64,000 nucleotides of DNA. It comes from Clostridia bacterium. Its GTDB lineage: Bacteria > Bacillota > Clostridia > Oscillospirales > Acutalibacteraceae. The notes under the pieces are model-generated. The model was not told where the DNA came from. It was given only the letters and a program-made list of their open reading frames with translations, and did no database searches. Below, piece by piece: positions 35,430 to 44,442 of this stretch; within the stretch, counting starts at the first letter, position 1, and each line of letters begins with the position of its first letter. The stretch spans positions 1 through 64,000 of the forward strand of contig JAFVEY010000044.1 of assembly GCA_017475765.1 (NCBI GenBank), read 5' to 3'. A program made the position numbers and the translations under genes.

Positions 35430-36278
35430 TCAAAAATTTTTATTCATTTCCTTTGCGCTGTCTTCCACCAGCTGATTGATGTCGTCAACGCTGTAAACGC
35501 TGCCGTCCCATATCTCATGGGCAACTACCGCTTGCCATACCAGCATTGCCATTCCGCCGGCAGCCTTTCCACCAAACGACCTTGCCGTTTTGACCAGCTT
35601 TGTTTCAAGCGGATTATATATTGCATCAAATACATTTCTGCTTCTGGCGACCACCTTTTCGGAAACAGGCATCACATTCGTGTTCGGATACATTCCGACC
35701 GGAGTAGCATTGACAAGAAGATCGGGATAGAGATTCTTTTCCTCGATTTCGGAAATCAGACAGGTTCTGACCTTTGCGCCTCCGATTTTTTGGCATACAT
35801 CACCGGCAAGAGCATCCCTTATGCTCACGTCATCAGGACGTACCGCTATGGTGATATCACAGCCTGCCAGAGCCGCCTCATACACAAAGGTTCTTGCTAC
35901 TCCGCCGCAGCCCACAATGACGATGTTCCCCTCAAATGCGATCCCCGCAGCCGCAAGGGCTTTTAAAAAGCCGTCCGGATCTGTGGTGAAGCCTTCTCTT
36001 GTTTTACCGTTTCTGACGGTATTGACCGAACCGTACAATTCTGCTTTTTTATCCAGCCTGTCGAGAAAAGGGATGATCTCCTGCTTGTTCGGAATAGTGA
36101 TGTTATATCCTGCAAGAGCGTCAAGTTCTTTTATTTTAACAGGAAGTTCATCAGGTGCAACATCAAAAACGGTATACTCTCCCTTTTCTCCTGCAAGCTC
36201 AAAAAGGCGGCTGTGGATAAACGGTGACATTGTATGACCGATAGGATGACCGATGACCGCAAACTTTCTTTCCGACAT
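35430..36278 (-). CDS. aroE: Shikimate dehydrogenase
   Basis: It reduces 3-dehydroshikimate to shikimate with NADPH. Motifs are VIGHPIGHTMSPFIHSRLF (shikimate-binding, residues 7-25), ITIPNKQEIIPFLD with the catalytic Lys, DPDGFLKALA, and the Rossmann motif VIVGCGGVARTFVYEA. The ATG at 36278 has GGAGG 9 nt upstream, giving 282 residues. With aroK it forms a two-gene shikimate unit, separate from the attenuated aroF at 9.5 kb. Confidence 0.96.
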   Translation of the reverse strand: MSERKFAVIGHPIGHTMSPFIHSRLFELAGEKGEYTVFDVAPDELPVKIKELDALAGYNITIPNKQEIIPFLDRLDKKAELYGSVNTVRNGKTREGFTTDPDGFLKALAAAGIAFEGNIVIVGCGGVARTFVYEAALAGCDITIAVRPDDVSIRDALAGDVCQKIGGAKVRTCLISEIEEKNLYPDLLVNATPVGMYPNTNVMPVSEKVVARSRNVFDAIYNPLETKLVKTARSFGGKAAGGMAMLVWQAVVAHEIWDGSVYSVDDINQLVEDSAKEMNKNF

Positions 36279-36382
36279 AAATATTACCTCCGTTTTTTTA
36301 TACAAAGCGATATGATATTGGCTTTATTTTAAGGAAATTTTTATAATTATTGAAAAATTATAAAAAAATTATGATTTTTATA

Positions 36383-36411
36383 TTGACAAAGACGCAAATA
36401 ACTTATAAGAT
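36383..36411 (+). promoter_or_regulatory. Promoter of acpP
   Basis: TTGACA (36383-36388) and TAAGAT (36406-36411) are 17 nt apart, about 140 nt upstream of the acpP start. Confidence 0.55.
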
Positions 36412-36549
36412 TTGATTATAAGAAATATTGTGCTTTGTTTAAATGAAAAGCCTTTAATCATTGTAACATAAACAATATGTTTTTGTCCACAGTACAAAGG
36501 GTTCAGCGCACAATTTTTTATTTTATTTTTATTTTAGGAGGACTTTTTT

Positions 36550-36777
36550 ATGGTATTGGAAAAGGTTAAGACAATTCTTAGCGAGCAGTTTGACGTTGAG
36601 GAGGATTCCATCACTCCCGAAACATCCATCATCAATGATCTTGGCGCAGATTCTCTCGATGTTGTTGATCTTCTTATGACGATCGACGATGAGTTCGGCG
36701 TTGAAGTTCCAGACGAGGACGTTGAGAAGGTTAAGACTGTTGAAGAACTCGTCAACTACATCGAGGCTCGTCAGTAA
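36550..36777 (+). CDS. acpP: Acyl carrier protein
   Basis: This 75-residue acidic four-helix protein carries growing fatty acyl chains on a phosphopantetheine arm. The attachment serine is S35 in LGADSLDVVDLL, and the helix III region DEFGVEVPDED is typical. AGGAGG lies upstream of the ATG. It is monocistronic, not linked to fab genes here, with its own promoter and two terminators. Confidence 0.96.
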   Translation: MVLEKVKTILSEQFDVEEDSITPETSIINDLGADSLDVVDLLMTIDDEFGVEVPDEDVEKVKTVEELVNYIEARQ

Positions 36778-36801
36778 TTTCCTGAAAAATAAAAAAATCA
36801 A

Positions 36802-36837
36802 TGTCCGCAGCGGAGTTTTCCGTCTGCGGACAATTTT
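36802..36837 (+). terminator. Terminator of acpP
   Basis: A 9-bp outer stem (36802-36810 with 36824-36832) plus an inner CGGA/TCCG stem is followed by ATTTTTG. Confidence 0.88.
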
Positions 36838-36849
36838 TGCGCTGAAATC

Positions 36850-36883
36850 AGCCGCTCCCGTTTTTAACGGAGAGCGGCTTTTT
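36850..36883. terminator. Second terminator between acpP and glgP
   Basis: AGCCGCTC (36850-36857) pairs with GAGCGGCT (36872-36879) around an inner CCGTT/AACGG stem, followed by TTTT. It lies 19 nt before the convergent glgP stop and may serve both genes. Confidence 0.75.
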
Positions 36884-36901
36884 GAAAGTGTGAGGATAAT
36901 T

Positions 36902-39313
36902 TTAAGGAAGAATAACGGGTTTTGTGTGCCAGATCGTTTCAGCATAATCTCTGATAGATCTGTCGGAAGCAAATCTGCCGGCCTTTGCTATGTTGACAAG
37001 CGACATTCTGTTCCAGCCGTTCTTGTCTGCATAAAGGCGTGATGCCTTCTGCTGAGTGGAAGCATAGTCCGCAAAATCCGCAAGAACCATATAAGGATCA
37101 ATGCTTGAAAGTGAATGAGCAATATCGTTGAAGCGGTCGCCGAACTCTGAACGGATGCCGTCAACAGCAGCTCTGATGATATGGTTGTTGCTGTACTGTA
37201 CACCGGGGTTGTAGCCCTGCTTTTTGAGCTGGTTGACTTCCGGAGTTGTCATACCGAAGATAAGGGAGTTATCATCGCCGACAACATCGTGAATTTCAAC
37301 ATTAGCACCGTCCAATGTGCCGAGGGTGACAGCACCGTTAATCATAAACTTCATGTTGGAAGTACCCGAAGCCTCTGTTCCCGCAAGAGAGATCTGTTCG
37401 CTGATTTCAGCGGAAGGAATGAGCTTTTCGGCAACAGAAACTCTGTAATCTTCAAGATATACCACCTTGAGCTTCTTGTTGACACGGGGATCATTGTTGA
37501 TCTTGTCTGCAAGCGCAACGATAAACTGAATGATCTGCTTTGCAAAGTAATAGCCCGGAGCGGCCTTAGCGCCGAAAATATAGGTTTTGGGTCTGAAATC
37601 TGCGCTTGGATTATCCCTGAGCCACTGATATGTGCTGAAAATATGGAGAGCGTTGAGAAGCTGGCGCTTGTACTCATGCAGACGCTTTACCTGTACATCA
37701 AATATGGAATCGGGATCAACCTTAATACCGTTGTTTTCCAGAATGTATTTAGCCATGCGCTCCTTGTTCTGCTTTTTGATGGCTGCGAGCTTTGCCAGAA
37801 CAACGGCATCACTCTTGTAAGCCATCAGCCCTTCCAGAGCGGTTGCATCCTTGATGAAGCTGTCGCCGATCAGTTCCGTGATAAGGCTTGCAAGACCGGG
37901 GTTGGACTGATTGAGCCAGCGTCTGTGAGCAATTCCGTTTGTTACATTCTTGAATTTTTCCGGTGTTACATTATAGAAATCGTGGAAAACAGAATCCTTG
38001 AGTATTTCGCTGTGAAGCTTTGATACACCGTTTACAGAATGAGAAGCGATAACAGCAAGGTTAGCCATTCTTACGATACCGTCATTAATGACTGCCATTC
38101 TGCCGATCTGCCATCCGTCAATGCCCTGCTTGTGCATATCCTCGCAGAAGCGGCGGTTGATCTCGACAACGATCTGATAGATTCTCGGCAGTCTTCTCTG
38201 GAAGAGGTCTACCTGCCAGCATTCAAGCGCTTCGCTCATGACTGTATGGTTTGTGTAGGCAATAGTTCTTGTGACGATATCCCATGCCTTGTCCCAGTCA
38301 TATCCGCACTCGTCAAGCATGATTCTCATCAGCTCCGGAATAGCGAGAACCGGGTGAGTATCGTTGAGGTGGATAGCGACAACCTCCGGAAGATTGTCAA
38401 GAGAATTATAATTTTTGAGGTGGCGCTGAATGATATCCTGTATCGTTGCTGATACCAGGAAATACTGCTGGCTGAGTCTGAGGCTCTTGCCCTCGGAATG
38501 GTTATCTTCGGGATAGAGGACTCTTGTGATGCTTTCGGCAAGCGCCTTCTGCTCCATGGAACGTACATAGTCGCCCGAATTAAAGAGCTTCATATCAAAA
38601 TTATCCGATGTTGCAGCCCAGAGTCTGAGTCTGCTGATACCCTTGCCGCCGTCACCGGGAACAAGCATATCGTAAGGTGTGGCGATGATCTTTGTCGGAT
38701 TCTCGATCTCGATAGAGTGATGATTTTCATGCCATGTTTCTTTGATTCTGCCGTCAAAATAAACGGGTATGGATTTTTCGGGATGTGCCTGAAGCCATAC
38801 CGAACCGCCCGGAAGCCAGAAATCGGGGAGTTCTGTCTGCCATCCGTCCACCAGCTTCTGACGGAAGATGCCGTATTCATAGCGCAGAGAATAACCCATA
38901 GCGCTGTAATTCTGTGTTGCAAGGCCGTCAAGGAAGCAAGCCGCCAGACGACCGAGGCCGCCGTTGCCGAGACCTGCATCGGGCTCCTGCTCATAAATAT
39001 TGTCGAGCTTGATATCCATGCTCTGAAGAGCCTGTCTGATAGTTTCCTCCAGACCGAGGTTATAGAGGTTATTCTTAAGGGAACGACCCATAAGAAATTC
39101 CATACACAGGTAGTAAACTGTTTTGCTGTTCTGTTTTTCTGCCGCAGCAACAAATTGCTTATGCTCCTGGCGCATAATATCACGCAAAACGAGAGCAACA
39201 GCCTTATAGTAATGCTCGTCTGTCGCATCAACAGGTGTTACGCCGAAATTGTGGGAAAGCTTTGCGATGATAAGCTCTCTTGCCTCGCTTGGTGTAAGCT
39301 TGGACTTTGACAT
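36902..39313 (-). CDS. glgP: Glycogen/starch/maltodextrin phosphorylase
   Basis: This cytoplasmic PLP enzyme of 803 residues releases glucose 1-phosphate from alpha-1,4-glucans. Recognisable parts are GNGGLGRLAACFLDG (about 120), the ATPYDMLVPGD loop, NDTHPVLAIPELMR, KRLHEYKRQLLNALH, and the PLP-lysine region EASGTSNMKFMINGAVTLGT. It belongs to the classic GT35 family. Functionally it can feed on maltodextrins imported by the MalEFG system or on stored glycogen. It is divergent from zapA. Confidence 0.97.
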   Translation of the reverse strand: MSKSKLTPSEARELIIAKLSHNFGVTPVDATDEHYYKAVALVLRDIMRQEHKQFVAAAEKQNSKTVYYLCMEFLMGRSLKNNLYNLGLEETIRQALQSMDIKLDNIYEQEPDAGLGNGGLGRLAACFLDGLATQNYSAMGYSLRYEYGIFRQKLVDGWQTELPDFWLPGGSVWLQAHPEKSIPVYFDGRIKETWHENHHSIEIENPTKIIATPYDMLVPGDGGKGISRLRLWAATSDNFDMKLFNSGDYVRSMEQKALAESITRVLYPEDNHSEGKSLRLSQQYFLVSATIQDIIQRHLKNYNSLDNLPEVVAIHLNDTHPVLAIPELMRIMLDECGYDWDKAWDIVTRTIAYTNHTVMSEALECWQVDLFQRRLPRIYQIVVEINRRFCEDMHKQGIDGWQIGRMAVINDGIVRMANLAVIASHSVNGVSKLHSEILKDSVFHDFYNVTPEKFKNVTNGIAHRRWLNQSNPGLASLITELIGDSFIKDATALEGLMAYKSDAVVLAKLAAIKKQNKERMAKYILENNGIKVDPDSIFDVQVKRLHEYKRQLLNALHIFSTYQWLRDNPSADFRPKTYIFGAKAAPGYYFAKQIIQFIVALADKINNDPRVNKKLKVVYLEDYRVSVAEKLIPSAEISEQISLAGTEASGTSNMKFMINGAVTLGTLDGANVEIHDVVGDDNSLIFGMTTPEVNQLKKQGYNPGVQYSNNHIIRAAVDGIRSEFGDRFNDIAHSLSSIDPYMVLADFADYASTQQKASRLYADKNGWNRMSLVNIAKAGRFASDRSIRDYAETIWHTKPVILP

Positions 39314-39658
39314 AATAAAAACCCCTTCCTAAAAATCCTTGTATCCTGTTAAGATATTTTAACACGGATCCGGAAAGCATTATAACATCCCTTTTGTTTG
39401 TCATTAATGCCCGAATAAAATTGCTGAATAAAACAATTCCCTTTCATTATAACCTATTTTCAGGAAATTTTCAACTAAATTATGAAAATATTATTATCCC
39501 ACAATGTATGAAATTTCCAAAACATCCTCTTTACAGCATGAAGTTTTAAAAAAATTAATAAAAGTTCCCTGAATTTACTTATTACGCTTTTATATTTCCG
39601 AAAAATGTATTATAATAAATCTGTATTTTTGATTTAATTAAAAAAACGGGGTGTTAAG
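39314..39658. other. Gene-free divergent region between glgP and zapA
   Basis: These 345 AT-rich bases hold no credible ORF or RNA gene. A TATAAT at 39611-39616 could be the zapA -10 box, but the -35 region is poor. No palindromic operator stands out. Confidence 0.4.
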
Positions 39659-40138
39659 ATGGAAAATAACGGTAAAAATCGTATTAAGGTCAAAATAGCC
39701 GGTACAGGCTTTACTCTTCTTAGTGCAGAAACGGAAGAATATACATCAGCGGTTGCTGAAAAGCTCAATGCAGAAATTGCGGCTGTCCGCAAGGCAGCTC
39801 CGGGACTTTCTCTGGCTTCGGCGGTCATGCTGGCAGCTCTGAATGTCAGCGATGCAAAAACAAAGGCGGAGCAGGATGCTGATCTGCTTCGCACACAGAT
39901 AAAGGAATATCTGAACGAGGCAGCTAAATACCGTGCAGCCTATGAAGAAGCTGCCGCCGAAAATGAAAAGCTCAGAAAGGATATCGAAACCTACCGCAAG
40001 CGTCTGGGAGAAAGAAATAAAGCAGAGCCTGCTCCTGTCTCTCCGGCGGTAAGATCAGTAAGAAAAACAAGCGCAACAGAAGAGGCTGCCGAGGACAGCG
40101 CTCCTTTTTTTAATAATGGCGGAACAGAGCAGCAATGA
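39659..40138 (+). CDS. zapA: Cell division protein ZapA-like
   Basis: ZapA promotes bundling of FtsZ protofilaments at midcell. The N-terminal domain (RIKVKIAGTGFTLLSAETEEYT) and the following helix (LASAVMLAALNVSDAKTKAE) match the ZapA pattern. A coiled coil spans about residues 60-120. The 159-residue length exceeds typical ZapA (about 85-110), with a C-terminal Pro/Glu/Ala-rich tail of unknown role. The stop overlaps the next start (ATGA), so translation with the U32 gene is coupled. Confidence 0.8.
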   Translation: MENNGKNRIKVKIAGTGFTLLSAETEEYTSAVAEKLNAEIAAVRKAAPGLSLASAVMLAALNVSDAKTKAEQDADLLRTQIKEYLNEAAKYRAAYEEAAAENEKLRKDIETYRKRLGERNKAEPAPVSPAVRSVRKTSATEEAAEDSAPFFNNGGTEQQ

Positions 40139-42222
40139 GCATAAATAAGAATCAGATAAAACGACTGGAAATACTGGCACCTGCCGGGGGAATGGAATCG
40201 ATTTACCCTGCCGTAAGAGCCGGGGCGGATGCCGTGTATCTCGGCGCATCAGGCTTCAGCGCACGGTCGTCGGCGCATAATTTTACAGATGAGCAGCTGA
40301 GGGAAGCGGTTGAATACTGTCATCTTAACGGAACAGCGGTTCATCTTGCCTGTAATACGCTTGTACATGATGATGAGATTGACAGCGCCATGAAGCTGAT
40401 CGAATATGCCTGTTCGATCGGCATTGATGCACTCATCATGCAGGATCTCGGACTGATAAGGCTTGTGCGTCAGGCTTGTCCGGATATGCCGGTACACGGC
40501 TCCACACAGCTTTCCGTGCATACACCTGCCGGAGTGGAACATCTTTATCGGCTTGGGCTGACAAGAGCCGTACTTTCGAGAGAGCTTTCCAAAAAGGAGA
40601 TAGAGGAAATAGCGAAGGACAGTCCGATAGAGCTGGAAGTATTTGTACACGGAGCGCTCTGTATGTGTGTTTCCGGACAATGCTATTTCAGCGCTATGCT
40701 CGGTTCAAGAAGCGGAAACAGAGGTTCATGCGCCCAGCCGTGCCGACTTCCCTTTTCTGTCAGAGGCGGCACAGGGCATGACCTCAGCCTGAAAGATCTT
40801 TCCATTATAGAGCATCTTCGTGAGCTGGAGGAAATGGGCATTGCTTCTGCAAAAATAGAGGGAAGAATGAAACGTCCCGAATATGTTGCCGCTGCTGTCG
40901 CTGCCTGCCGTCAAGGTCTTGACGAGGGCAGCGTTTCACCTGAACTTGCGGAAAAGCTGAGTTCTGTTTTTTCACGTTCCGGCTTTACGGACGGCTATTA
41001 TGAGGGAAAGATCGGATCGTCTATGTTCGGAATCCGTTCCAAGGAAAATGTTGCCGCCGCTGACAGTAAAATATTTGCTTCCATACATGAACTGTACAAA
41101 AAAGAAAGACAGCATATCCCCGTTGATTTTTGTTTGACTGTAAAAGAGGGAGAAAAAAGCATCCTTACAGCAGCAGATGATGACGGCAGCAGCTTTGTAT
41201 CGGAGGGGATGATACCGGAAAAAGCGATCAGTACAGCATTGAACCGGGAGCGGTGCGAAAAAAGTATTTCCAAAACGGGAGGAACACCGTTTTGGATGAG
41301 AAGTCTTTCCTGTGATATAGGCGAAGGACTTTCCATGCCTGCTTCTGCGCTGAATACAATGCGCACAGCCTGTCTGAACGGTCTTGCAGAGCAGAGAAGA
41401 AAAATCCGTCCGGCGGCATTTTCGGGCTATGAAAGAGCGCAGACAGACACAAGGCGGCATATAAGACCCAAAAATTATCGTGTCCGATTTGCCGATGATG
41501 ATATATCGGATGATTTTCTGGACAGCGAGCTGATATATGTTCCCTTGCTGACGGATGACAGGCGGCTGAATAACCTTCTTGACAGGGGCTTTGCTGTTGC
41601 TGTTGAGATACCGAGGGGAATGTTCGGAGCGGAAAAGAAGATATACCGTGATATGAAAAGGGTGCAGGCACTCGGCATCAATGAGGTTCTTGCAAATAAT
41701 GTCGGAGCGGTGGAAATGGCGAAAAGCCTTGATATGGATATTCACGGCGGTTTTGGACTGAATCTTACGAATACGGAATCGCTGAAATGGGCGGAGAAAC
41801 AGGGAATTATGGATACAGAGGTATCTTTTGAGCTGACTCTTGAACAGATATCGAAACTGGGAGGTATCATACCGCTGGGAATGATATCCATGGGAAGGCT
41901 TCCGCTTATGCTGACAAGGAACTGTCCGGTTCAGAATGACGGCAAGGGATGTCAATATTGCACTTATGCGCATACGATCCGTGACAGAAAGGGAATAGAA
42001 TTTCCTATGATGTGCGGAATGACCGGATGCACAGAAATACTTAACAGCGTACCGCTTATACTTGCTGACAGAACGGAGGAAATACGGGGAATTGATTTTG
42101 AAGTTTTCCGCTTTAGTGTTGAAAACTCTGTTGAAAAAGGGGAAAACTTACGTCTGTACAGACAGCATTCGACACCGAAAGACGGCTTTACCCGTGGATT
42201 ATACTACCGTGGTGTTGAATAG
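40135..42222 (+). CDS. U32 family peptidase / RlhA-like RNA-modification protein
   Basis: This 695-residue protein starts with the U32 signature (LEILAPAGGMESIYPAVRAG, then ADAVYLG) and has the family cysteine block CMCVSGQCYFSAMLG followed by GNRGSCAQPCRLPF around residues 175-205, which in relatives binds an iron-sulfur cluster. A second Cys group (NCPVQNDGKGCQYC, then MMCGMTGC) lies near residue 605-640. Members named U32 peptidases include RlhA (23S rRNA C2501 hydroxylation) and UbiU/V, so an RNA hydroxylase-type role is as likely as proteolysis. It is co-transcribed with zapA. Confidence 0.88.
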   Translation: MSINKNQIKRLEILAPAGGMESIYPAVRAGADAVYLGASGFSARSSAHNFTDEQLREAVEYCHLNGTAVHLACNTLVHDDEIDSAMKLIEYACSIGIDALIMQDLGLIRLVRQACPDMPVHGSTQLSVHTPAGVEHLYRLGLTRAVLSRELSKKEIEEIAKDSPIELEVFVHGALCMCVSGQCYFSAMLGSRSGNRGSCAQPCRLPFSVRGGTGHDLSLKDLSIIEHLRELEEMGIASAKIEGRMKRPEYVAAAVAACRQGLDEGSVSPELAEKLSSVFSRSGFTDGYYEGKIGSSMFGIRSKENVAAADSKIFASIHELYKKERQHIPVDFCLTVKEGEKSILTAADDDGSSFVSEGMIPEKAISTALNRERCEKSISKTGGTPFWMRSLSCDIGEGLSMPASALNTMRTACLNGLAEQRRKIRPAAFSGYERAQTDTRRHIRPKNYRVRFADDDISDDFLDSELIYVPLLTDDRRLNNLLDRGFAVAVEIPRGMFGAEKKIYRDMKRVQALGINEVLANNVGAVEMAKSLDMDIHGGFGLNLTNTESLKWAEKQGIMDTEVSFELTLEQISKLGGIIPLGMISMGRLPLMLTRNCPVQNDGKGCQYCTYAHTIRDRKGIEFPMMCGMTGCTEILNSVPLILADRTEEIRGIDFEVFRFSVENSVEKGENLRLYRQHSTPKDGFTRGLYYRGVE

Positions 42223-42289
42223 TTGAAAACCGATGTGTTAAAACCTGTTGAAAGTGTTGAAAACTTTATTTTGTAAAAGGAGCAGACTA

Positions 42290-42736
42290 ATGGACGCAAA
42301 ATTGAAGATCAAAAAATTGAATAAAAATGCTGTTATCCCGACAAGAGCAACTCCGGGTTCGGCAGGGGCAGATCTGTATGCCTGCATAGAGGAAGCAGTG
42401 ACGATAAGACCCGGCGAATTGAAAAAAATTCCGACAGGAATTGCAATTGAGCTTTCGGGAAATGACTGTGCCGCATTTCTTTTTGCAAGGAGCGGACTGG
42501 GGGTAAAGCATGGCATTACCCTTTCAAACGGTGTCGGAGTGGTTGACAGCGATTACAGAGGAGAAATATGTGTCGGACTTTGCAATGTTTCCGATGAGGA
42601 ATATACAGTTCAGCCGCTGGAAAGAATAGCGCAGATGGTCATCATGCCTGTTGTATGTGCGGCAATTGTCGAATGTGAGGAGCTTAGCGAAACCGAAAGA
42701 GGAGAGGGCGGCTTTGGCTCCAGCGGTAAACTGTGA
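42290..42736 (+). CDS. dut: Deoxyuridine 5'-triphosphate nucleotidohydrolase
   Basis: It hydrolyses dUTP to dUMP, keeping uracil out of DNA and feeding thymidylate synthesis. All five trimeric dUTPase motifs are visible in 148 residues: PGSAGADLYA, ARSGLGVKHGI, GVVDSDYRGEI, ERIAQMVI and RGEGGFGSSG. AAAGGAG is 7 nt before the ATG at 42290. It may belong to the zapA-U32 transcript. Confidence 0.97.
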   Translation: MDAKLKIKKLNKNAVIPTRATPGSAGADLYACIEEAVTIRPGELKKIPTGIAIELSGNDCAAFLFARSGLGVKHGITLSNGVGVVDSDYRGEICVGLCNVSDEEYTVQPLERIAQMVIMPVVCAAIVECEELSETERGEGGFGSSGKL

Positions 42737-42845
42737 TATCTGACGAATTCTGCCGATGAAATTGAAACATTTATACAAAATTAAATCCTTGTGCAAGCCG
42801 TTTTTTCGTATTTAAGCAGAAGTTTAAAAGTTGACAAATTTATTG

Positions 42846-42874
42846 TTGAGATTGGCTGAATGGAATTGTATAAT
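42846..42874 (+). promoter_or_regulatory. Promoter upstream of mreB
   Basis: TTGAGA (42846-42851) and TATAAT (42869-42874) are 17 nt apart. The MITE-like element at 42991-43111 lies between this promoter and mreB, so the leader RNA carries the element. Confidence 0.65.
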
Positions 42875-42990
42875 ATAAGTTGGAAATTTTTGCAATGCTT
42901 TTCAGGAATTTTCAGGGAATAACAGGGAATTGAAAAATATGACTTAGTAAAAATACAGCGATTATGAGCTTGACAGTCTGAGCATTGATT

Positions 42991-43111
42991 TATAGTAAAC
43001 GAAATTAAGAATTTCCACTTAAAGCATCCGGGTGCAGGGGCTTCAGCTCCTGACGGGGCTCAGGGCGAGAAACCCGATTGTAACAGGAATTAATTCGTGT
43101 CGTTGACTATA
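42991..43111 (+). mobile_element. MITE-like element, copy A (121 bp)
   Basis: It has terminal inverted repeats, TATAGTAAACGA at the left and TCGTTGACTATA at the right (one mismatch). The interior includes a GC-rich hairpin around CAGGGGCTTCAGCTCCTG and a second GGGC-rich hairpin. It encodes no protein. The ends TA...TA suggest a TA target duplication, as in IS630/Tc1-type MITEs. Copies B and C are at 44173-44317 and 57923-58108. Confidence 0.75.
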
Positions 43112-43144
43112 TGTTCGGCTTAATACGACAGAAGGAGAGAGAAT

Positions 43145-44149
43145 ATGTTTTCAAAGGATATCGGTATAGATCTTGGAACAGCAAACACACTTGTGTATAT
43201 GAAGGGAAAGGGCATTGTGATGAGAGAGCCTTCCGTTGTGGCGGTTGACGTGCGCACGGATACGGTTCTGGCAGTCGGCTCAAAGGCAAAGGATATGATC
43301 GGCAGAACGCCCGGATCTATCGTTGCGGTCAGACCGCTTAAGGACGGCGTCATTGCAGATTTTGACATAACGGCGACAATGCTTAACCGTTTTATCAGAA
43401 TGGTTGTCAAGACCTCTGCTTTCAGCAAACCGAGGGTTATAGTGTGCATTCCTTCGGGAGTGACGGATGTTGAGCGCCGTGCGGTCGTGGACGCTGTCCG
43501 CAGAGCTGGAGTAAAACAGGTGGAGCTGATCGAAGAGCCTATGGCGGCGGCTATCGGCGCCGGACTTCCCGTAACGCACCCGGAGGGCAGCATGGTCGTT
43601 GATATCGGCGGCGGCACATCAGAGGTTGCCATCATTTCTCTGGACGATATTGTAACAGCCTGCTCGGTCAGGGTGGCAGGAGATAAATTTGATGAATCTA
43701 TCATCCAGTATGTCAAAAAGAAATATAATCTTCTTATCGGTGAGCGTACAGCCGAGGAGATAAAGCTCGGAATCGGCTCCGCTTATCCGTATGAGGGTGA
43801 GGGCAGTATGCAGATCAAGGGCAGAAACCTGATGGACGGTCTGCCGAAGGATGTCATTATTACAGCTGCCGAGGTTCGGGATGCGCTTGCGGATCCACTT
43901 TCTGTCATTATCGAAGCGATCAAGACAACGCTGGAGCAGACACCGCCTGAGCTTTCGGCGGATATTATCGACAACGGTATCATGCTTACCGGAGGCGGCG
44001 CACTTCTGAGAGGTCTGGAGCTGCTGGTGGCTCAGGAAACAAGTATGCCTGTGTATGTTGCCGAAAGACCGCTTGACTGCGTTGTTGACGGCACGGGCAA
44101 GCGTCTGGAACGTCTGAATAACAAGAGCCGTTCCAGGAGAAGGTATTGA
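43145..44149 (+). CDS. mreB: Rod shape-determining protein MreB
   Basis: This actin-like filament protein guides lateral cell-wall synthesis. It has 334 residues. The ATPase fold is shown by phosphate 1 [18 protein letters not shown] (residues 7-24), the interdomain [14 protein letters not shown], and the adenosine motif [14 protein letters not shown]. The N-terminal MFSKD is typical. AGAAGGAGAGA lies just upstream. It is followed by mreC, but a MITE and a terminator lie between. A second, more divergent MreB-type gene is at 53.3 kb. Confidence 0.96.
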   Translation: MFSKDIGIDLGTANTLVYMKGKGIVMREPSVVAVDVRTDTVLAVGSKAKDMIGRTPGSIVAVRPLKDGVIADFDITATMLNRFIRMVVKTSAFSKPRVIVCIPSGVTDVERRAVVDAVRRAGVKQVELIEEPMAAAIGAGLPVTHPEGSMVVDIGGGTSEVAIISLDDIVTACSVRVAGDKFDESIIQYVKKKYNLLIGERTAEEIKLGIGSAYPYEGEGSMQIKGRNLMDGLPKDVIITAAEVRDALADPLSVIIEAIKTTLEQTPPELSADIIDNGIMLTGGGALLRGLELLVAQETSMPVYVAERPLDCVVDGTGKRLERLNNKSRSRRRY

Positions 44150-44172
44150 TATTGCTTTGACAGGCAATTACA

Positions 44173-44317
44173 TATAGTAAACGAAATTAAAAAATTTCTG
44201 TTAAAACATTCGGGTGCAGGGGCTTTAGCTCCTGCCGGGGTTCAGGGCGAGAAGCCCTGGTGGGGGTCGGGACAAAGCTCAAATGGTAATAGTAATTAAT
44301 TAGTGTCGTTGACTATA
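44173..44317 (+). mobile_element. MITE-like element, copy B (145 bp)
   Basis: It has the same termini as copy A (TATAGTAAACGA and TCGTTGACTATA) and the same orientation. The interior keeps GCAGGGGCTTTAGCTCCTGC and a CAGGGC/GCCCTG hairpin. It begins 24 nt after the mreB stop. Confidence 0.75.
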
Positions 44318-44330
44318 ACATCAGAATCAG

Positions 44331-44374
44331 AGGGTTTCGCTTGACTTTCCCAAAGACCTGCGAAGCCCTTTTTG
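44331..44374 (+). terminator. Intrinsic terminator between mreB and mreC
   Basis: AGGGTTTCGC (44331-44340) pairs with GCGAAGCCCT (44360-44369), with one wobble, followed by TTTTTG. It would end or attenuate transcripts from mreB before mreC. Confidence 0.7.
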
Positions 44375-44442
44375 AAATATTGATGGAAGATGGCCGGATG
44401 GGTGTCCGGTGTGAGATGTATGATAAAAAGCGGGTGTTTTGA

